Of a stretch of 64,000 nt of DNA, positions 46,342-55,041 are shown one piece after another. The stretch lies in NCBI RefSeq assembly GCF_000173655.1, contig NZ_ABZU01000011.1:1-64000 (forward strand), in the 5' to 3' direction. This DNA comes from Corynebacterium amycolatum SK46. GTDB taxonomy: Bacteria; Actinomycetota; Actinomycetes; Mycobacteriales; Mycobacteriaceae. Both the position numbers and the translations under genes were made by a program. The notes under the pieces are model-generated. The model saw only the letters and a program-made list of their open reading frames with translations. It searched no databases and was not told the origin of the DNA. How positions within the stretch are numbered: position 1 is the stretch's first letter; the number at the start of each line of letters is the position of its first letter.

Positions 46342-46553
46342 TCAGAATATCGCCTGCGCGGGTGTGAGCGCAAGCGACTTTTCACAATGGCGGAGGATGT
46401 TTTCACATTTGGGTAACTCTTTGGGGTTTTCCGCAGGGCTTGACGACGGCCTTAGATGCAGCCACGGTTGCGGTGCACAGCCGGAATCGTAGCCCGAACC
46501 GCGACTGCGGTGCATCAATGCACAAACGCGATTACGTCGTTACCCTCGGGGCT

Positions 46554-47072
46554 ATGACTGATTTTACGAATAAGACCATTGCAGTATTGGCCACCGACGG
46601 ATTCGAGGACTCCGAGCTGACGAGCCCGGCTGAGGCCGTGAAGGATGCCGGTGCGACCGTGCACGTTATCTCTACCGAAGATGGCTCCATTGAGGGCAAG
46701 AATGGCACGAAGGTGGACGTCGATAAGCTCACCAGCAGCGTTTCTGCCGATGATTACGATGCCCTGATTCTGCCGGGAGGCACTGTGAATGCGGACCAGA
46801 TTCGTATCGATAAGGATGCCGTGGCCCTGGTGAAGGGATTCACCGCAGCCAATAAGCCGATTGGCGTGATTTGCCACGGCGGTTGGATTCTCACCGACGC
46901 GGATGCACTGAAGGGTCGCACGATTACCTCCTATATCAGCGTCAAGACCGACCTGGTGAACGCTGGCGCCAACTGGGTCGACGAGGAAGTTGTCGTTGAC
47001 GGCAACCTGATTTCCTCCCGCACCCCGGCTGACCTTGAGGCTTTCAACAAGGCGCTCGTAGAGAACTTCTAG
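46554..47072 (+). CDS. DJ-1/PfpI-type protein (glutamine-amidotransferase-like)
   Basis: 172 residues from ATG 46554. TIAVLATDGFEDSELTSPAEAVKDAG carries the conserved Glu; KPIGVICHGGWILTDADALKGRTITSY has the nucleophile elbow Cys-His. This is the YhbO/PfpI (deglycase or general stress) group. Divergent from pyrG; no Shine-Dalgarno is obvious. Confidence 0.9.
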   Translation: MTDFTNKTIAVLATDGFEDSELTSPAEAVKDAGATVHVISTEDGSIEGKNGTKVDVDKLTSSVSADDYDALILPGGTVNADQIRIDKDAVALVKGFTAANKPIGVICHGGWILTDADALKGRTITSYISVKTDLVNAGANWVDEEVVVDGNLISSRTPADLEAFNKALVENF

Positions 47073-47115
47073 GCCACTCGGCTGTCCCAAGACTCATCAA
47101 AGGAGGGCTGTTGCC

Positions 47116-47895
47116 ATGACTTCATATTGGGATAACCCAAAGTCACTGTGGGATCAGATTCCACAAAATGATCAGGAAGATGCTTCCGAGCAGCAGCCTT
47201 CCGCGCCGCAGCCCTCCACTCCTGGGCAACCTCCCGCACCTGAGCAGCAACCTCCCGCACCTGAACAGCTTCCGCCACAGCAAGGGCGCTACCAGGGATT
47301 GCTCTCGCACAACAACATCGTTATCCAGCAGATTCGAAACTTCATGGCGGATGATTTCGACATCCTGGATACCGAGGGCAATTGCATCGGCAAGATTGAA
47401 ACTACCGGCGGCACGCTGAGCCGCATGTTTATGGGCTCCCGTCGTCTGACCGTGTCCGAACCAGACGGCACTCCGGTGTTCGTTATTACCGATCCGACCG
47501 ATTTCGCCCTTGACAGTTACGAGGTCTACTACCCCGACCCGCAGGCGACATCCTCTGAAGGCAAGCAGCAGACCGGAGCAGAGGCTTCGCGCCTATTGGC
47601 AACGATTCAGCAGAAGTTTGCGTTCTTTAAGCGGCGGCTGGAAATTTCCATTCCCGGTTTTGCCAATTGCGAGGTCGACGGCGACGTTTGGCATTACGAC
47701 GCAACCTTCAAGATTAATGACATCGAAGTTGCACAGATGTCACGCAAGTGGTCGGGGTTTACAAATTTCCTATCCGGCAATGAGCGTTACATGCTCCAGC
47801 TCAAGAATGATTTGCCGCCACAGCTACGAGCAGCCATTATTGGCGCTGCAATCGCCTTGGATTTGATGGCGAAAAAGGCGCGCTCCGACAGCTAG
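47116..47895 (+). CDS. LURP-one-related / phospholipid scramblase-like protein
   Basis: 259 residues with AGGAGG upstream. A Pro/Gln/Glu-rich disordered N-terminus (~60 residues, with a repeated PPAPEQ) is followed by a tubby-like beta-barrel fold: NIVIQQIRNFMADDFDILDTEGNCIGKIETTGG ... RRLEISIPGFANCEVDGDVWHYDATFKI ... AQMSRKWSGF. The C-terminal helix AIIGAAIALDLMA resembles the buried helix of scramblase/LOR proteins. Function in bacteria unknown. Confidence 0.8.
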   Translation: MTSYWDNPKSLWDQIPQNDQEDASEQQPSAPQPSTPGQPPAPEQQPPAPEQLPPQQGRYQGLLSHNNIVIQQIRNFMADDFDILDTEGNCIGKIETTGGTLSRMFMGSRRLTVSEPDGTPVFVITDPTDFALDSYEVYYPDPQATSSEGKQQTGAEASRLLATIQQKFAFFKRRLEISIPGFANCEVDGDVWHYDATFKINDIEVAQMSRKWSGFTNFLSGNERYMLQLKNDLPPQLRAAIIGAAIALDLMAKKARSDS

Positions 47896-47968
47896 TGACT
47901 GCTGCCGACAACGCGCCCTAACCCTTGTCCGGTTCTACTGCCGGTTACTGTCACGGTTGCGGCTATCG

Positions 47969-49084
47969 CTACCGTGCCCCTGCAGCTTCCGCAATACGTC
48001 CGTCCATTTCCGTGATGCCGTCCGAAACGGCATTGACGTTTTCTGAACGCACACCAGCATTGTCATTGATGCCGCCTTCAACAACAGCGGTTACTGGCAC
48101 GCACGGAACCTCAACATTGCGCCCCAGTGCATTGGCTACCAGCGCAATTGCCCGCGGCGAGAAAGTCAGACCAATGTGGCCCGACAGGTCCGCCGAGCAA
48201 CCGTCCTGCAGGAGGATATTGTTGGACGTTGATGCCTGCCACTGGCTTGCAGCCATTGGAGTGACGGCTTCGTCAACCTGGGTAGAGATTGCAACATAGT
48301 TGACACCCGGCTGCTCCAAGCCGCCCTCATTCATCTCGGCCATGAACTCGCTATGCTGCAGCAGATCCACCAGGCTCGGGCTGACAATGTACCCCGCAGC
48401 CTTATTGCCAGCATTGTCGAACTGGTCGAGCTGCTCCAAACCATAGGAGATACCGAGCAGCGATGTGCCGTGCAGGACGCCCGCCAGGGACACTACCGTG
48501 CCGATACCCCGGCCCTGCTCCTGCTTGGCGTACGCAGCAGCCAAAGCACCGCCTGCAGAGTGGCCAACAATGTCGACCGCGGTCGCACCAGTTTCGGCCT
48601 TGAGCGTGTCAATCTTCTCAGTCAACTCCGCCAAGGCAGTGTCCAGCGGGGTCATGTTGCGCATAGTTGGAATAGAGCCCAGTACTGAAAACTCGTCAGG
48701 GCCAAGCTTGCCGACGTTAAATGCGTACAGACACTTACCCATTGCCTTTAACTCCGGAGCCATGCGGGCATAGGTCTGGTATGAGTTCGAGTTCATCCCG
48801 TGGATCATGACCACCGGATTCTCACCAGGAGCAGGAACACACTGCACATTCGTGCCCTCTGGACTGATGTTTTCCGTCATCCCCTGATTGACCATGACGG
48901 TGGGGAAATCATTCGCCTTTGGCCCCCACTCGCCCATTTCGGTCCAGGACAGGACCTGATCATTACCAGTTGCCGAAGCCGGTGCGGCAGCCGCGATAGG
49001 AGCCGCTGCCATAGCGACACCAGCTGCGGCTACCAGTGCTGTGACCGACCGTGCCAGCTTCGAAAATGCCCGATGAGTGCCCAT
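47969..49084 (-). CDS. Secreted alpha/beta-hydrolase (triacylglycerol lipase/esterase)
   Basis: 371 residues from ATG 49084, with AAGGAG upstream; an in-frame ATG at 49099 precedes the ribosome site. The signal peptide is FSKLARSVTALVAAAGVAMAAAPIAAAAPASA. Oxyanion region VVMIHGMNSN, nucleophile VDIVGHSAGGALAAAYAK (GxSxG) near residue 170. His is probably in DLSGHIGL. It resembles the lipase class 2/EstA-type secreted lipases common in skin-associated corynebacteria. Confidence 0.88.
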   Translation of the reverse strand: MGTHRAFSKLARSVTALVAAAGVAMAAAPIAAAAPASATGNDQVLSWTEMGEWGPKANDFPTVMVNQGMTENISPEGTNVQCVPAPGENPVVMIHGMNSNSYQTYARMAPELKAMGKCLYAFNVGKLGPDEFSVLGSIPTMRNMTPLDTALAELTEKIDTLKAETGATAVDIVGHSAGGALAAAYAKQEQGRGIGTVVSLAGVLHGTSLLGISYGLEQLDQFDNAGNKAAGYIVSPSLVDLLQHSEFMAEMNEGGLEQPGVNYVAISTQVDEAVTPMAASQWQASTSNNILLQDGCSADLSGHIGLTFSPRAIALVANALGRNVEVPCVPVTAVVEGGINDNAGVRSENVNAVSDGITEMDGRIAEAAGAR

Positions 49085-49498
49085 GATTACTCCTTGCATA
49101 GAGCAGTGAATAGTAAAACGGTTCCAATAAGAACTACGGCATGGGCAAGAGCAAAAACAGGCTATGAATAGCTATCGTACCCTGAAAGACAGCCGATTAA
49201 AGCCCCTAAATAGGGTTAATAAAATGTGAACTAAATATAACTATAATACTATCCGCCTCCAGCTCTGCAGGCTTTTAAAGTGATACCGACCACAGGTCAA
49301 AACAAGCCACGCGTTCGTTGCAATACCACAGGATTGCTACCGATAACTAAATCGCCGGTGAGATTAAACACCTGTTCCATCATTACTTTGGGCAGCGAGC
49401 GATGCGGGTGCTCGATACCTCCAGCAAGGAAACCGAGTCACCGATTGCAGAAAACAGCGAAAGCACCTTTCACCTGCCCGTACATTAAGATAGTTCAC
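49085..49498. other. 414-base gene-free, AT-richer region
   Basis: Between the lipase and lipoprotein genes. It should hold both promoters, but I see no convincing operator, repeat or RNA. An open frame crossing its second half lacks a start signal and joins the lipoprotein by chance. Confidence 0.6.
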
Positions 49499-50006
49499 AT
49501 GCGCAAACGACACATATTCGCCCTCGCACTGACTATTCCAGCACTGTGCCTTTCGGCGTGCTCCAACGGAGAACCGGAAAAAGCACCGGAGCCGACTACC
49601 GTTACAAAAAACCGTCACCAACCCAGAAAGCAGCACAGAATCGACGACACAATCCACTACCAAGACCCCTAACCCGTCGACACCCCCGACCCGGACAACG
49701 GAAAGCCCCGGGGCCGCTGGTTACACCGGCGCCCCCACTGGTGAGCCGACAGCTATAAACAAAACAATTTCACATTGTGCGAAATCCTCGCAGGGACTCT
49801 ACGAACAAGGCACCACCTGGTTTACCGACGGCACCTCCGGCTGGACACAGTATTGCGCCAACAATTTCTATGACGGCCCTTCCACGAACACCGCCCCGGA
49901 GCCTCAGAACAACGAGCCATCCCCGTGGGTTCAAGGCCAAATCGACTGGGCTGATTGCCTGAACTCTGGCCATTCCGAGGAAGAGTGCCGCGCGATGTTG
50001 AATTAA
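49499..50006 (+). pseudogene. Lipoprotein gene with one-base frameshift in a poly-A run
   Basis: ATG 49499 starts MRKRHIFALALTIPALCLSACSNGE, a lipoprotein signal with lipobox LSAC. The frame ends early at 49672. In the frame displaced by one base a Thr/Pro/Ser-rich linker continues and then a compact domain with Trp and four Cys (SHCAKSSQGLYEQGTTWF, YCANNFYDG, WADCLNSGHSEEECRAMLN) to TAA 50004-50006. Removing one A from the A6 run at 49606-49611 restores a protein of about 168 residues. Slippage, sequencing error or phase variation are all possible. Function unknown. Confidence 0.8.
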
Positions 50007-50144
50007 GAACGCGATATTAACGGGCCTACGCCTCGCTAGATGGCGCAAACATCACCGCTCTGAACATTTCGCTTAACGACGGTGCGTTTGGCCCATATTT
50101 CTCATCTTGAGCTACCCATAGAAAATTCCACAGGAAAAAGAAAC

Positions 50145-50810
50145 ATGCCCAACGAAACATCCCCGCCACCTTTTAATTTGCCACGACTGCTCAGAGCCGA
50201 CCAGTTTGCTGAGGTGGTTCATCAACTAATCTCCCCACCGAAAGATGGGCATCTGGAGTACGACCAGATAAGTCAGGGCGAAATAATCTCTAAGGCTGTT
50301 GAGCACATTGAATCCGCCCTCAATCATGCCGTCGACTCTAGGGAACGTAACGAAGACCCCGCACCATGGCCTGATTTTGAAGAAATTCTTCATGTCACGA
50401 ACAAAGCAGTGGAAGACGCACTCGAAATTGCCAAATTAGCGGACGACTGGGACGGCTGCGAGATAGGTGGTGCCTGCGCAGACCTAATTCTGGATATCCA
50501 CCCGAGAGTTGTCGCAGCTGCAAAGGTGCCGCCCACAGAACTAGCTCAGTGGTTTATAAATTATGACGGTCTAGCAGAGGCCTGGGATTATAAGCTTGAT
50601 CCGGTGGCATACGCTCCCGCACTCGGCCCCCAAGGCATGAAAATCATCCTGGACTGGGTGGAACAGCTCCGAGAATCGCTGGCTGATCCGACGAACCGTT
50701 CAAATTGGTACCTCGAGCAATTAGTCGACCACATGGATGAACGGTTGGCAGTGCTTTCGGAAACTGCTGATGAGTCTGTTAACCCTTCCGCGTCAGAAAA
50801 CCACAACTGA
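50145..50810 (+). CDS. Hypothetical protein
   Basis: 221 residues from ATG 50145, after AGGAAAAAG. No signal peptide or TM segment. Composition is acidic with several amphipathic helices (QGEIISKAVEHIESALNHAVDS, EEILHVTNKAVEDALEIAKLADDWDG). No family recognised. GC content is lower than the surrounding core genome. Confidence 0.65.
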   Translation: MPNETSPPPFNLPRLLRADQFAEVVHQLISPPKDGHLEYDQISQGEIISKAVEHIESALNHAVDSRERNEDPAPWPDFEEILHVTNKAVEDALEIAKLADDWDGCEIGGACADLILDIHPRVVAAAKVPPTELAQWFINYDGLAEAWDYKLDPVAYAPALGPQGMKIILDWVEQLRESLADPTNRSNWYLEQLVDHMDERLAVLSETADESVNPSASENHN

Positions 50811-50846
50811 ATTCGAAAATACGAACACTTTCGACACCAAACCGAA

Positions 50847-50874
50847 TTGACTTTATGCGCAATCCTCCTACAAA
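50847..50874 (+). promoter_or_regulatory. Candidate promoter for the Y-like RNA
   Basis: TTGACT (50847-50852), 16-base spacer, TACAAA (50869-50874). Transcription would begin at about 50881-50884, where the 5' arm of the RNA stem starts. Confidence 0.45.
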
Positions 50875-50883
50875 ATAGAATAT

Positions 50884-50995
50884 GTGAAGCGGGCCGGAGT
50901 CGTTCGGTTATCAAACTATAATGATTAGCCTGACCCTGATTGGTCGGGCGTTTTCGGACGGTATTTACACGCCCGTTTCACACCCCATTCTTTTA
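50884..50995 (+). ncRNA. Candidate Y-like RNA next to Ro60
   Basis: 5' arm GTGAAGCGGGC (50884-50894) pairs with GCCCGTTTCAC (50971-50981): 11 bp with one G-U, closing about 98 nt. Inside is a hairpin GCCTGACC/GGTCGGGC (50928-50949). A U-rich tail ATTCTTTT follows. Y RNAs pair their ends, carry a U-rich 3' tail and often sit beside the Ro60 gene. The known Ro60-binding helix and the tRNA-like module of YrlA are not clearly matched. An internal TATAAT (50917-50922) could instead be the ro60 promoter. Confidence 0.4.
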
Positions 50996-51026
50996 GATGC
51001 AATTGCGGAAACGGGGAGACGGCATC

Positions 51027-52661
51027 GTGGACTCTCTGCACAACTTTAGTTTCGAAAACACTCCCCAACAGGTAAGAGCTAGCGAGAAGCAAGTGCAGAA
51101 CTCTGCCGGGGGCTTTACCTTCGAGCTAGATGACAAAGCTCGTCTGCGTCGTTTTCTCATTCTTGGTGTCGAAGGTGGCACGTTTTACGCAAATGCAAGA
51201 CACCTTGCGTTCGACAATGTTCAAATCCTCCAGCGTATGGCGGTCAACGATCCAGTAACCTTGGTCGACACGATTGTCGATGTATCCGTCAGCGGCGCGG
51301 CCCCAAAGCAGCAGCCTGCGCTCTTTGCACTAGCCTTTGCTGCATCGGTTCCCCAGTCTTCCCAGGCAGCGCTAGCTGCATTGCCACGTGTCGCACGCAC
51401 AGGATCGGCACTACTGCAGTTCGTCTCCTACGTAGAGAAGTTCCGAGGCTGGGGTCGTGGCTTGCGCCGCGCAGTTGGAAATTGGTATTCCACAAAGAAC
51501 TCTGATGATCTTGCCTACCAAGTGGTCAAGTACCGCAATCGTGGTGGTTGGTCGCACCGTGATCTTCTACGCTTAGCGCACCCTTCGACAAGCGACGAGA
51601 GCCTCCGCGCAACGTTTGACTGGATCGTGCGTGGCTCCGGTTCTGCCTCAATAAGCGATTCCGCTGGTGACACTTCATCCGAGAATATCCCCACAATAAT
51701 CGAGGGTTTTACTAAAGCAAGCCACGCGACAACTTCCAGCCAGTGGGCTGCCCTGATACGTGGTTATGGGCTCAGCTGGGAAATGCTGCCAGATGCCGCC
51801 CTTGGCGAACCCGAGGTGTGGGACGCCTTGCTTGAGACAGGCGTTCCTCAGACAGCAGTGATTCGCCAGCTACCGAGGCTTACTCGCTTAGGGCTGCTTC
51901 CTGGTTTAGGTGGACGGACAAGCGATGTCGTTTCGCAAATTACCAATGCGGAGCGCTTACGCAACGCTCGCATTCACCCTGTGTCTGTTCTGGCCGCTCA
52001 ACGCACCTACGCTAAGGGACGGTCCTTCCACGGAATGACGGAGTGGGAGCCAACAGCCCGCATATCTGATGCGCTGGATGAAGCGTTCTATTTATCCTTC
52101 GGCGCAGTTAAACCAGCCAATAAGCGAACCCTACTTAGCCTTGATGTCTCGGCATCTATGCATTGGCCGCTGGGCGATACACCGCTAACGGCTCGCGACG
52201 CGTCTGCAGCGCTTTCCCTTGTGACACTTGCCACCGAATCCGAGTCAATGGTTTTAGGCTTTACCACAAACAGCCTCACTAAGGGGTTCCTGCGAGATGT
52301 CGTCACCCCTCTCGACATCTCCCCACGTCAAAGGCTTGACGATGTCCTAGATTATATTGATGGGCTTCCCTTCGGCGGAACAGACTGCTCATTGCCAATG
52401 CTTTATGCACTGGAGAATTCTCTGGAAGTAGACACCTTCGTTATCTATACCGACAACGAGACTTGGGCCGGCAAGATGCACCCTCACCAGGCACTGCAGC
52501 GTTACCGCAAGGAATCTGGAATCGACGCCAAGTTGGTTGTTGCTGGTATGACTGCCACCAAATTCAGCATCGCTAATCCTGACGATGCCGGGATGCTTGA
52601 TGTCGTCGGTTTCGACGCCGCCGTACCAAACCTTATCTCTGAATTCTCTCGCGGGTTTTAG
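51027..52661 (+). CDS. rsr: Ro60 (TROVE-domain) RNA-binding protein, Rsr-like
   Basis: 544 residues from GTG 51027, with GGGGAG 9 bases upstream; it gives DSLHNFSFENTPQQV, the usual Ro N-terminus, whereas ATG 50997 adds ten non-conserved residues. TROVE HEAT-repeat ring at ~1-350 (RRFLILGVEGGTFYANARHLAFDN, YRNRGGWSHRDLLRLAHPS, QLPRLTRLGLL). The C-terminal VWA-like domain has the MIDAS motif SLDVSASM and TDCSLPM. Ro60 binds misfolded RNA ends and Y RNAs and in Deinococcus works with PNPase in RNA decay. No RtcB or PNPase gene is nearby. Confidence 0.93.
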   Translation: MDSLHNFSFENTPQQVRASEKQVQNSAGGFTFELDDKARLRRFLILGVEGGTFYANARHLAFDNVQILQRMAVNDPVTLVDTIVDVSVSGAAPKQQPALFALAFAASVPQSSQAALAALPRVARTGSALLQFVSYVEKFRGWGRGLRRAVGNWYSTKNSDDLAYQVVKYRNRGGWSHRDLLRLAHPSTSDESLRATFDWIVRGSGSASISDSAGDTSSENIPTIIEGFTKASHATTSSQWAALIRGYGLSWEMLPDAALGEPEVWDALLETGVPQTAVIRQLPRLTRLGLLPGLGGRTSDVVSQITNAERLRNARIHPVSVLAAQRTYAKGRSFHGMTEWEPTARISDALDEAFYLSFGAVKPANKRTLLSLDVSASMHWPLGDTPLTARDASAALSLVTLATESESMVLGFTTNSLTKGFLRDVVTPLDISPRQRLDDVLDYIDGLPFGGTDCSLPMLYALENSLEVDTFVIYTDNETWAGKMHPHQALQRYRKESGIDAKLVVAGMTATKFSIANPDDAGMLDVVGFDAAVPNLISEFSRGF

Positions 52662-52696
52662 TACCGGGATATTTGCACCGACGAGTACCATACCCC

Positions 52697-53452
52697 CTAC
52701 CGCACGCCCTCCCCAGCCTGCAGCGAGATCGGTGACGCATTGCCCCGCGCCGTCGTCACCGAGAAATTGGCCTTACTTGCCAGGTAGCGGTCATCAGAGG
52801 CCTCAATCGGCACTCCATCCAGCGTGAAGGCACGGCGCCGGACACGCAGCAATGGCGCGCCGACCTGAATCTTCAGCAGTGCAGCATCTTCTTCATTGGC
52901 CGAAACTGCGTCAATCGTGCGCGTCGCATACGCAATGTCCACACCGCTATCCAACAGGTGCCGGTAGATAGAACCCGAATCAGTATCAAAGGTCAGTATG
53001 TGCTTGCCGACGTCCAGAGGGTAATTCAGCCTTTCGACCATAGCTGGCTCTCCATCCATAAGCCGCAGCCTGAGTACGGAGACAATCTGATCCGTGTCCG
53101 AGATTTCCAGATGCGCAGCTAACTCTGACCCCGCTGGCTGACGCGTTACCCACTGCGTCTGCTGCCCCGGCTCTGCACCAGTCTTTTGACACCACTGGGT
53201 AAAGGAAATGACCTCGTCGAAAGAGAAGGTCGGCACTGTATCGAGCACACGAGTCCGTCGACCCTGCCCGGAGGAAACCAGGCCTTCGGAGCGCAGCGTG
53301 GAAATAGCTTGCCGAATGGTGCCACGAGCCACGCCAAACTGCCGACCCAGCTCCGCCTCTGAGGGAATAGCAGAACCCGGCGGCATCGAACCATCTCGAA
53401 TTGCCTTACGCAGGTACGAGGCAATTTCTTGATGCTGTTGCTTGCGTGCCAC
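52697..53452 (-). CDS. GntR/UTRA-family regulator of the phosphonate unit
   Basis: 251 residues, GTG start with AAAGGAT upstream. An N-terminal GntR wHTH (~5-70: IASYLRKAIRDGSMPPGSAIPSEAELGRQFGVARGTIRQAISTLRSEGLV) is followed by a UTRA effector domain (LRLMDGEPAMVERLNYPLDVGKHIL ... APLLRVRRRAFTLDGVPIEASDDRYL). HutC-subfamily members of this kind (PhnF-like) repress phosphonate genes. It is divergent from the catabolic operon; operator-like motifs lie in the shared region. Confidence 0.9.
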   Translation of the reverse strand: MARKQQHQEIASYLRKAIRDGSMPPGSAIPSEAELGRQFGVARGTIRQAISTLRSEGLVSSGQGRRTRVLDTVPTFSFDEVISFTQWCQKTGAEPGQQTQWVTRQPAGSELAAHLEISDTDQIVSVLRLRLMDGEPAMVERLNYPLDVGKHILTFDTDSGSIYRHLLDSGVDIAYATRTIDAVSANEEDAALLKIQVGAPLLRVRRRAFTLDGVPIEASDDRYLASKANFSVTTARGNASPISLQAGEGVR

Positions 53453-53533
53453 GGTCGCAGCATCCTTTCATGTCCTTATCGCCCAATCGAGCTAGTTCAC
53501 TTTCAGCCCGTTCGAATCTAGCCATGTGCAGCA

Positions 53534-53561
53534 CTAGTTGGTTGAGATTCTGACCAACTAG
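53534..53561. promoter_or_regulatory. 9-bp inverted repeat in the divergent control region
   Basis: CTAGTTGGT (53534-53542), 10-base spacer, ACCAACTAG (53553-53561). About 85-110 bases upstream of the GntR gene start. Candidate operator or leader structure for the regulator gene. Confidence 0.5.
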
Positions 53562-53694
53562 GACACAAGTAGAAAAACTAATAACCAAGTTTAAACACGA
53601 TTTTGATCCGTTTTAGTCGACCCAAACGGAACTTTACTCGTACAAACAGTTAACTAAACGACATCTTGGCAAACTCTCAATGAAATAGCCCCTG

Positions 53695-53710
53695 CCTGTA
53701 TAGACAGGTT
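53695..53710. promoter_or_regulatory. Operator-like site 1 (CCTGT-ATAG-ACAGG)
   Basis: A short palindrome ending 8-10 bases before the ATG at 53718, where a bound repressor would block transcription or translation. It shares TAGACAGGTT with site 2. Confidence 0.55.
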
Positions 53711-53717
53711 CGCAACC

Positions 53718-54872
53718 ATGTCGCAAGATAAAGCCATGCAAACAGATGCACACACCGATTTGATCATCGTCGGCGCTGGCATTCTAGGCCTCGCCACCGC
53801 ATTCCGAGCACACCAACAAGGACTATCCGTTCGAGTCATCGACCGCGCCGAGCGCCCGGTCGGATCATCCATTATGAACTTCGGCCACGCCTGCTTTACC
53901 GGCCAGGCCGACGCCGTACAAGATGTCGCCATGAACGCCCGCTCCGGCTGGACCGAAGCCGCCCAAAAAACCGGACTGTGGGCCGCCACCTCCGGCACCT
54001 ACATCCCGGCCGTCACCGAAACCGAAATGCAACTCCTTGAAGAGTTCGCCAACCACCGCGGCTCCGACCAAGTCAAGCTGATGAGCCACTCCGAGATCGC
54101 CAACGCCATTGGCAACCCAGACCTCAAGTGCCTCGGCGGCGCACACCTCCCCCTCGACATGCGCGTCAATCCTCGCGAAGCCGCCCCACGCCTGGCCGCC
54201 TGGCTTGAAAGCCAGGGCGTCATCTTCAATTGGCGCCACGAAGTTAAGACTGTCGCAGGCGGCCGCGTTGACACCAATCGCAAGCGCTACCAGGCAGAAC
54301 GCATAATCTGCTGCCCAAACTTCTGGCTCACCAACCTATTCCCGGAGCTTGCCGACGAACATGAAGTGCGCGTCTGCACCCTGCAAATGGCACTCATTGA
54401 GCGCCCAACCAGAATCCCGAAAGACATCGCACTATTCACTGGCACCTCACTTGCGCGCTATGACGGCTTCGCCGGCCTGCCAAGCGCTGCAGCACTCAAA
54501 CAGGAGCTGCGAGACAGCTCTCCAGAGCTGGTCAATTGCGTGGCAAATGTGATGTCTACCGGCATCGAAGAGGGCCTCTTCATCGGTGACTCGCACGCCT
54601 ACGACCTCTCCCCCGACCCATTCCTGCAAGAGAAGACTTCGAATCTCCTGCTGGATACCGCTTGCAAGTACTTCGGCATTAAGGAGCCGAAGGTCATCCA
54701 GCGTTGGCAGGGTCGCTACTCAGACTCAACCAAGACCAACCTTATTCTTGAACAGCCAGACTCTCAGACCACAGTCGCCGTCGTCGCATCTGGTATCGGA
54801 ATGACTTTGTCCTTCGGCATTGCTGACTTGGCTCTGCAAGGCACCAAGCCAACCGAGCTAGCCGACTTCTAA
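53718..54872 (+). CDS. FAD-dependent oxidoreductase, phosphonate-associated (HpnW/TIGR03364 type)
   Basis: 384 residues. DAO/glycine-oxidase fold: DLIIVGAGILGLATAFRAHQQGLSVRVIDRAERPVGSS (FAD Rossmann), middle AGGRVDTNRKRYQAERIICCPNFW, end TVAVVASGIGMTLSFGIADLAL. It resembles the oxidoreductase found with phosphonate uptake genes, thought to oxidise 2-aminoethylphosphonate or N-alkyl derivatives to phosphonoacetaldehyde. First gene of the operon and directly behind operator-like site 1. Substrate assignment is inference. Confidence 0.82.
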   Translation: MSQDKAMQTDAHTDLIIVGAGILGLATAFRAHQQGLSVRVIDRAERPVGSSIMNFGHACFTGQADAVQDVAMNARSGWTEAAQKTGLWAATSGTYIPAVTETEMQLLEEFANHRGSDQVKLMSHSEIANAIGNPDLKCLGGAHLPLDMRVNPREAAPRLAAWLESQGVIFNWRHEVKTVAGGRVDTNRKRYQAERIICCPNFWLTNLFPELADEHEVRVCTLQMALIERPTRIPKDIALFTGTSLARYDGFAGLPSAAALKQELRDSSPELVNCVANVMSTGIEEGLFIGDSHAYDLSPDPFLQEKTSNLLLDTACKYFGIKEPKVIQRWQGRYSDSTKTNLILEQPDSQTTVAVVASGIGMTLSFGIADLALQGTKPTELADF

Positions 54873-54945
54873 AGCCCTAGAAGGTGACCAACAGCCCGCC
54901 AAGCTGAACTCAAAGTGACCTGTACATGAATTTCCCTAACTCGAC

Positions 54946-54955
54946 TAGACAGGTT
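54946..54955. promoter_or_regulatory. Operator-like site 2 (TAGACAGGTT)
   Basis: The same ten bases as site 1, about 90 bases before phnD. An ACCTGT half-site lies about 30 bases upstream (near 54919), inverted relative to ACAGGT. Suggests a second, internal control point for the GntR regulator. Confidence 0.5.
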
Positions 54956-55041
54956 GCGTAGTTGGCTCGACAATCATTCCAGAACCTTGTTCCCACACCC
55001 CACACCCCGCGCCCGCAAGGCCTCACACAGAAAGTTCTGCC

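Noticed and set aside
49280..49498. Upstream extension of the lipoprotein frame
   Set aside because: No conserved sequence; it would place the clear signal peptide and lipobox in the middle of the protein.
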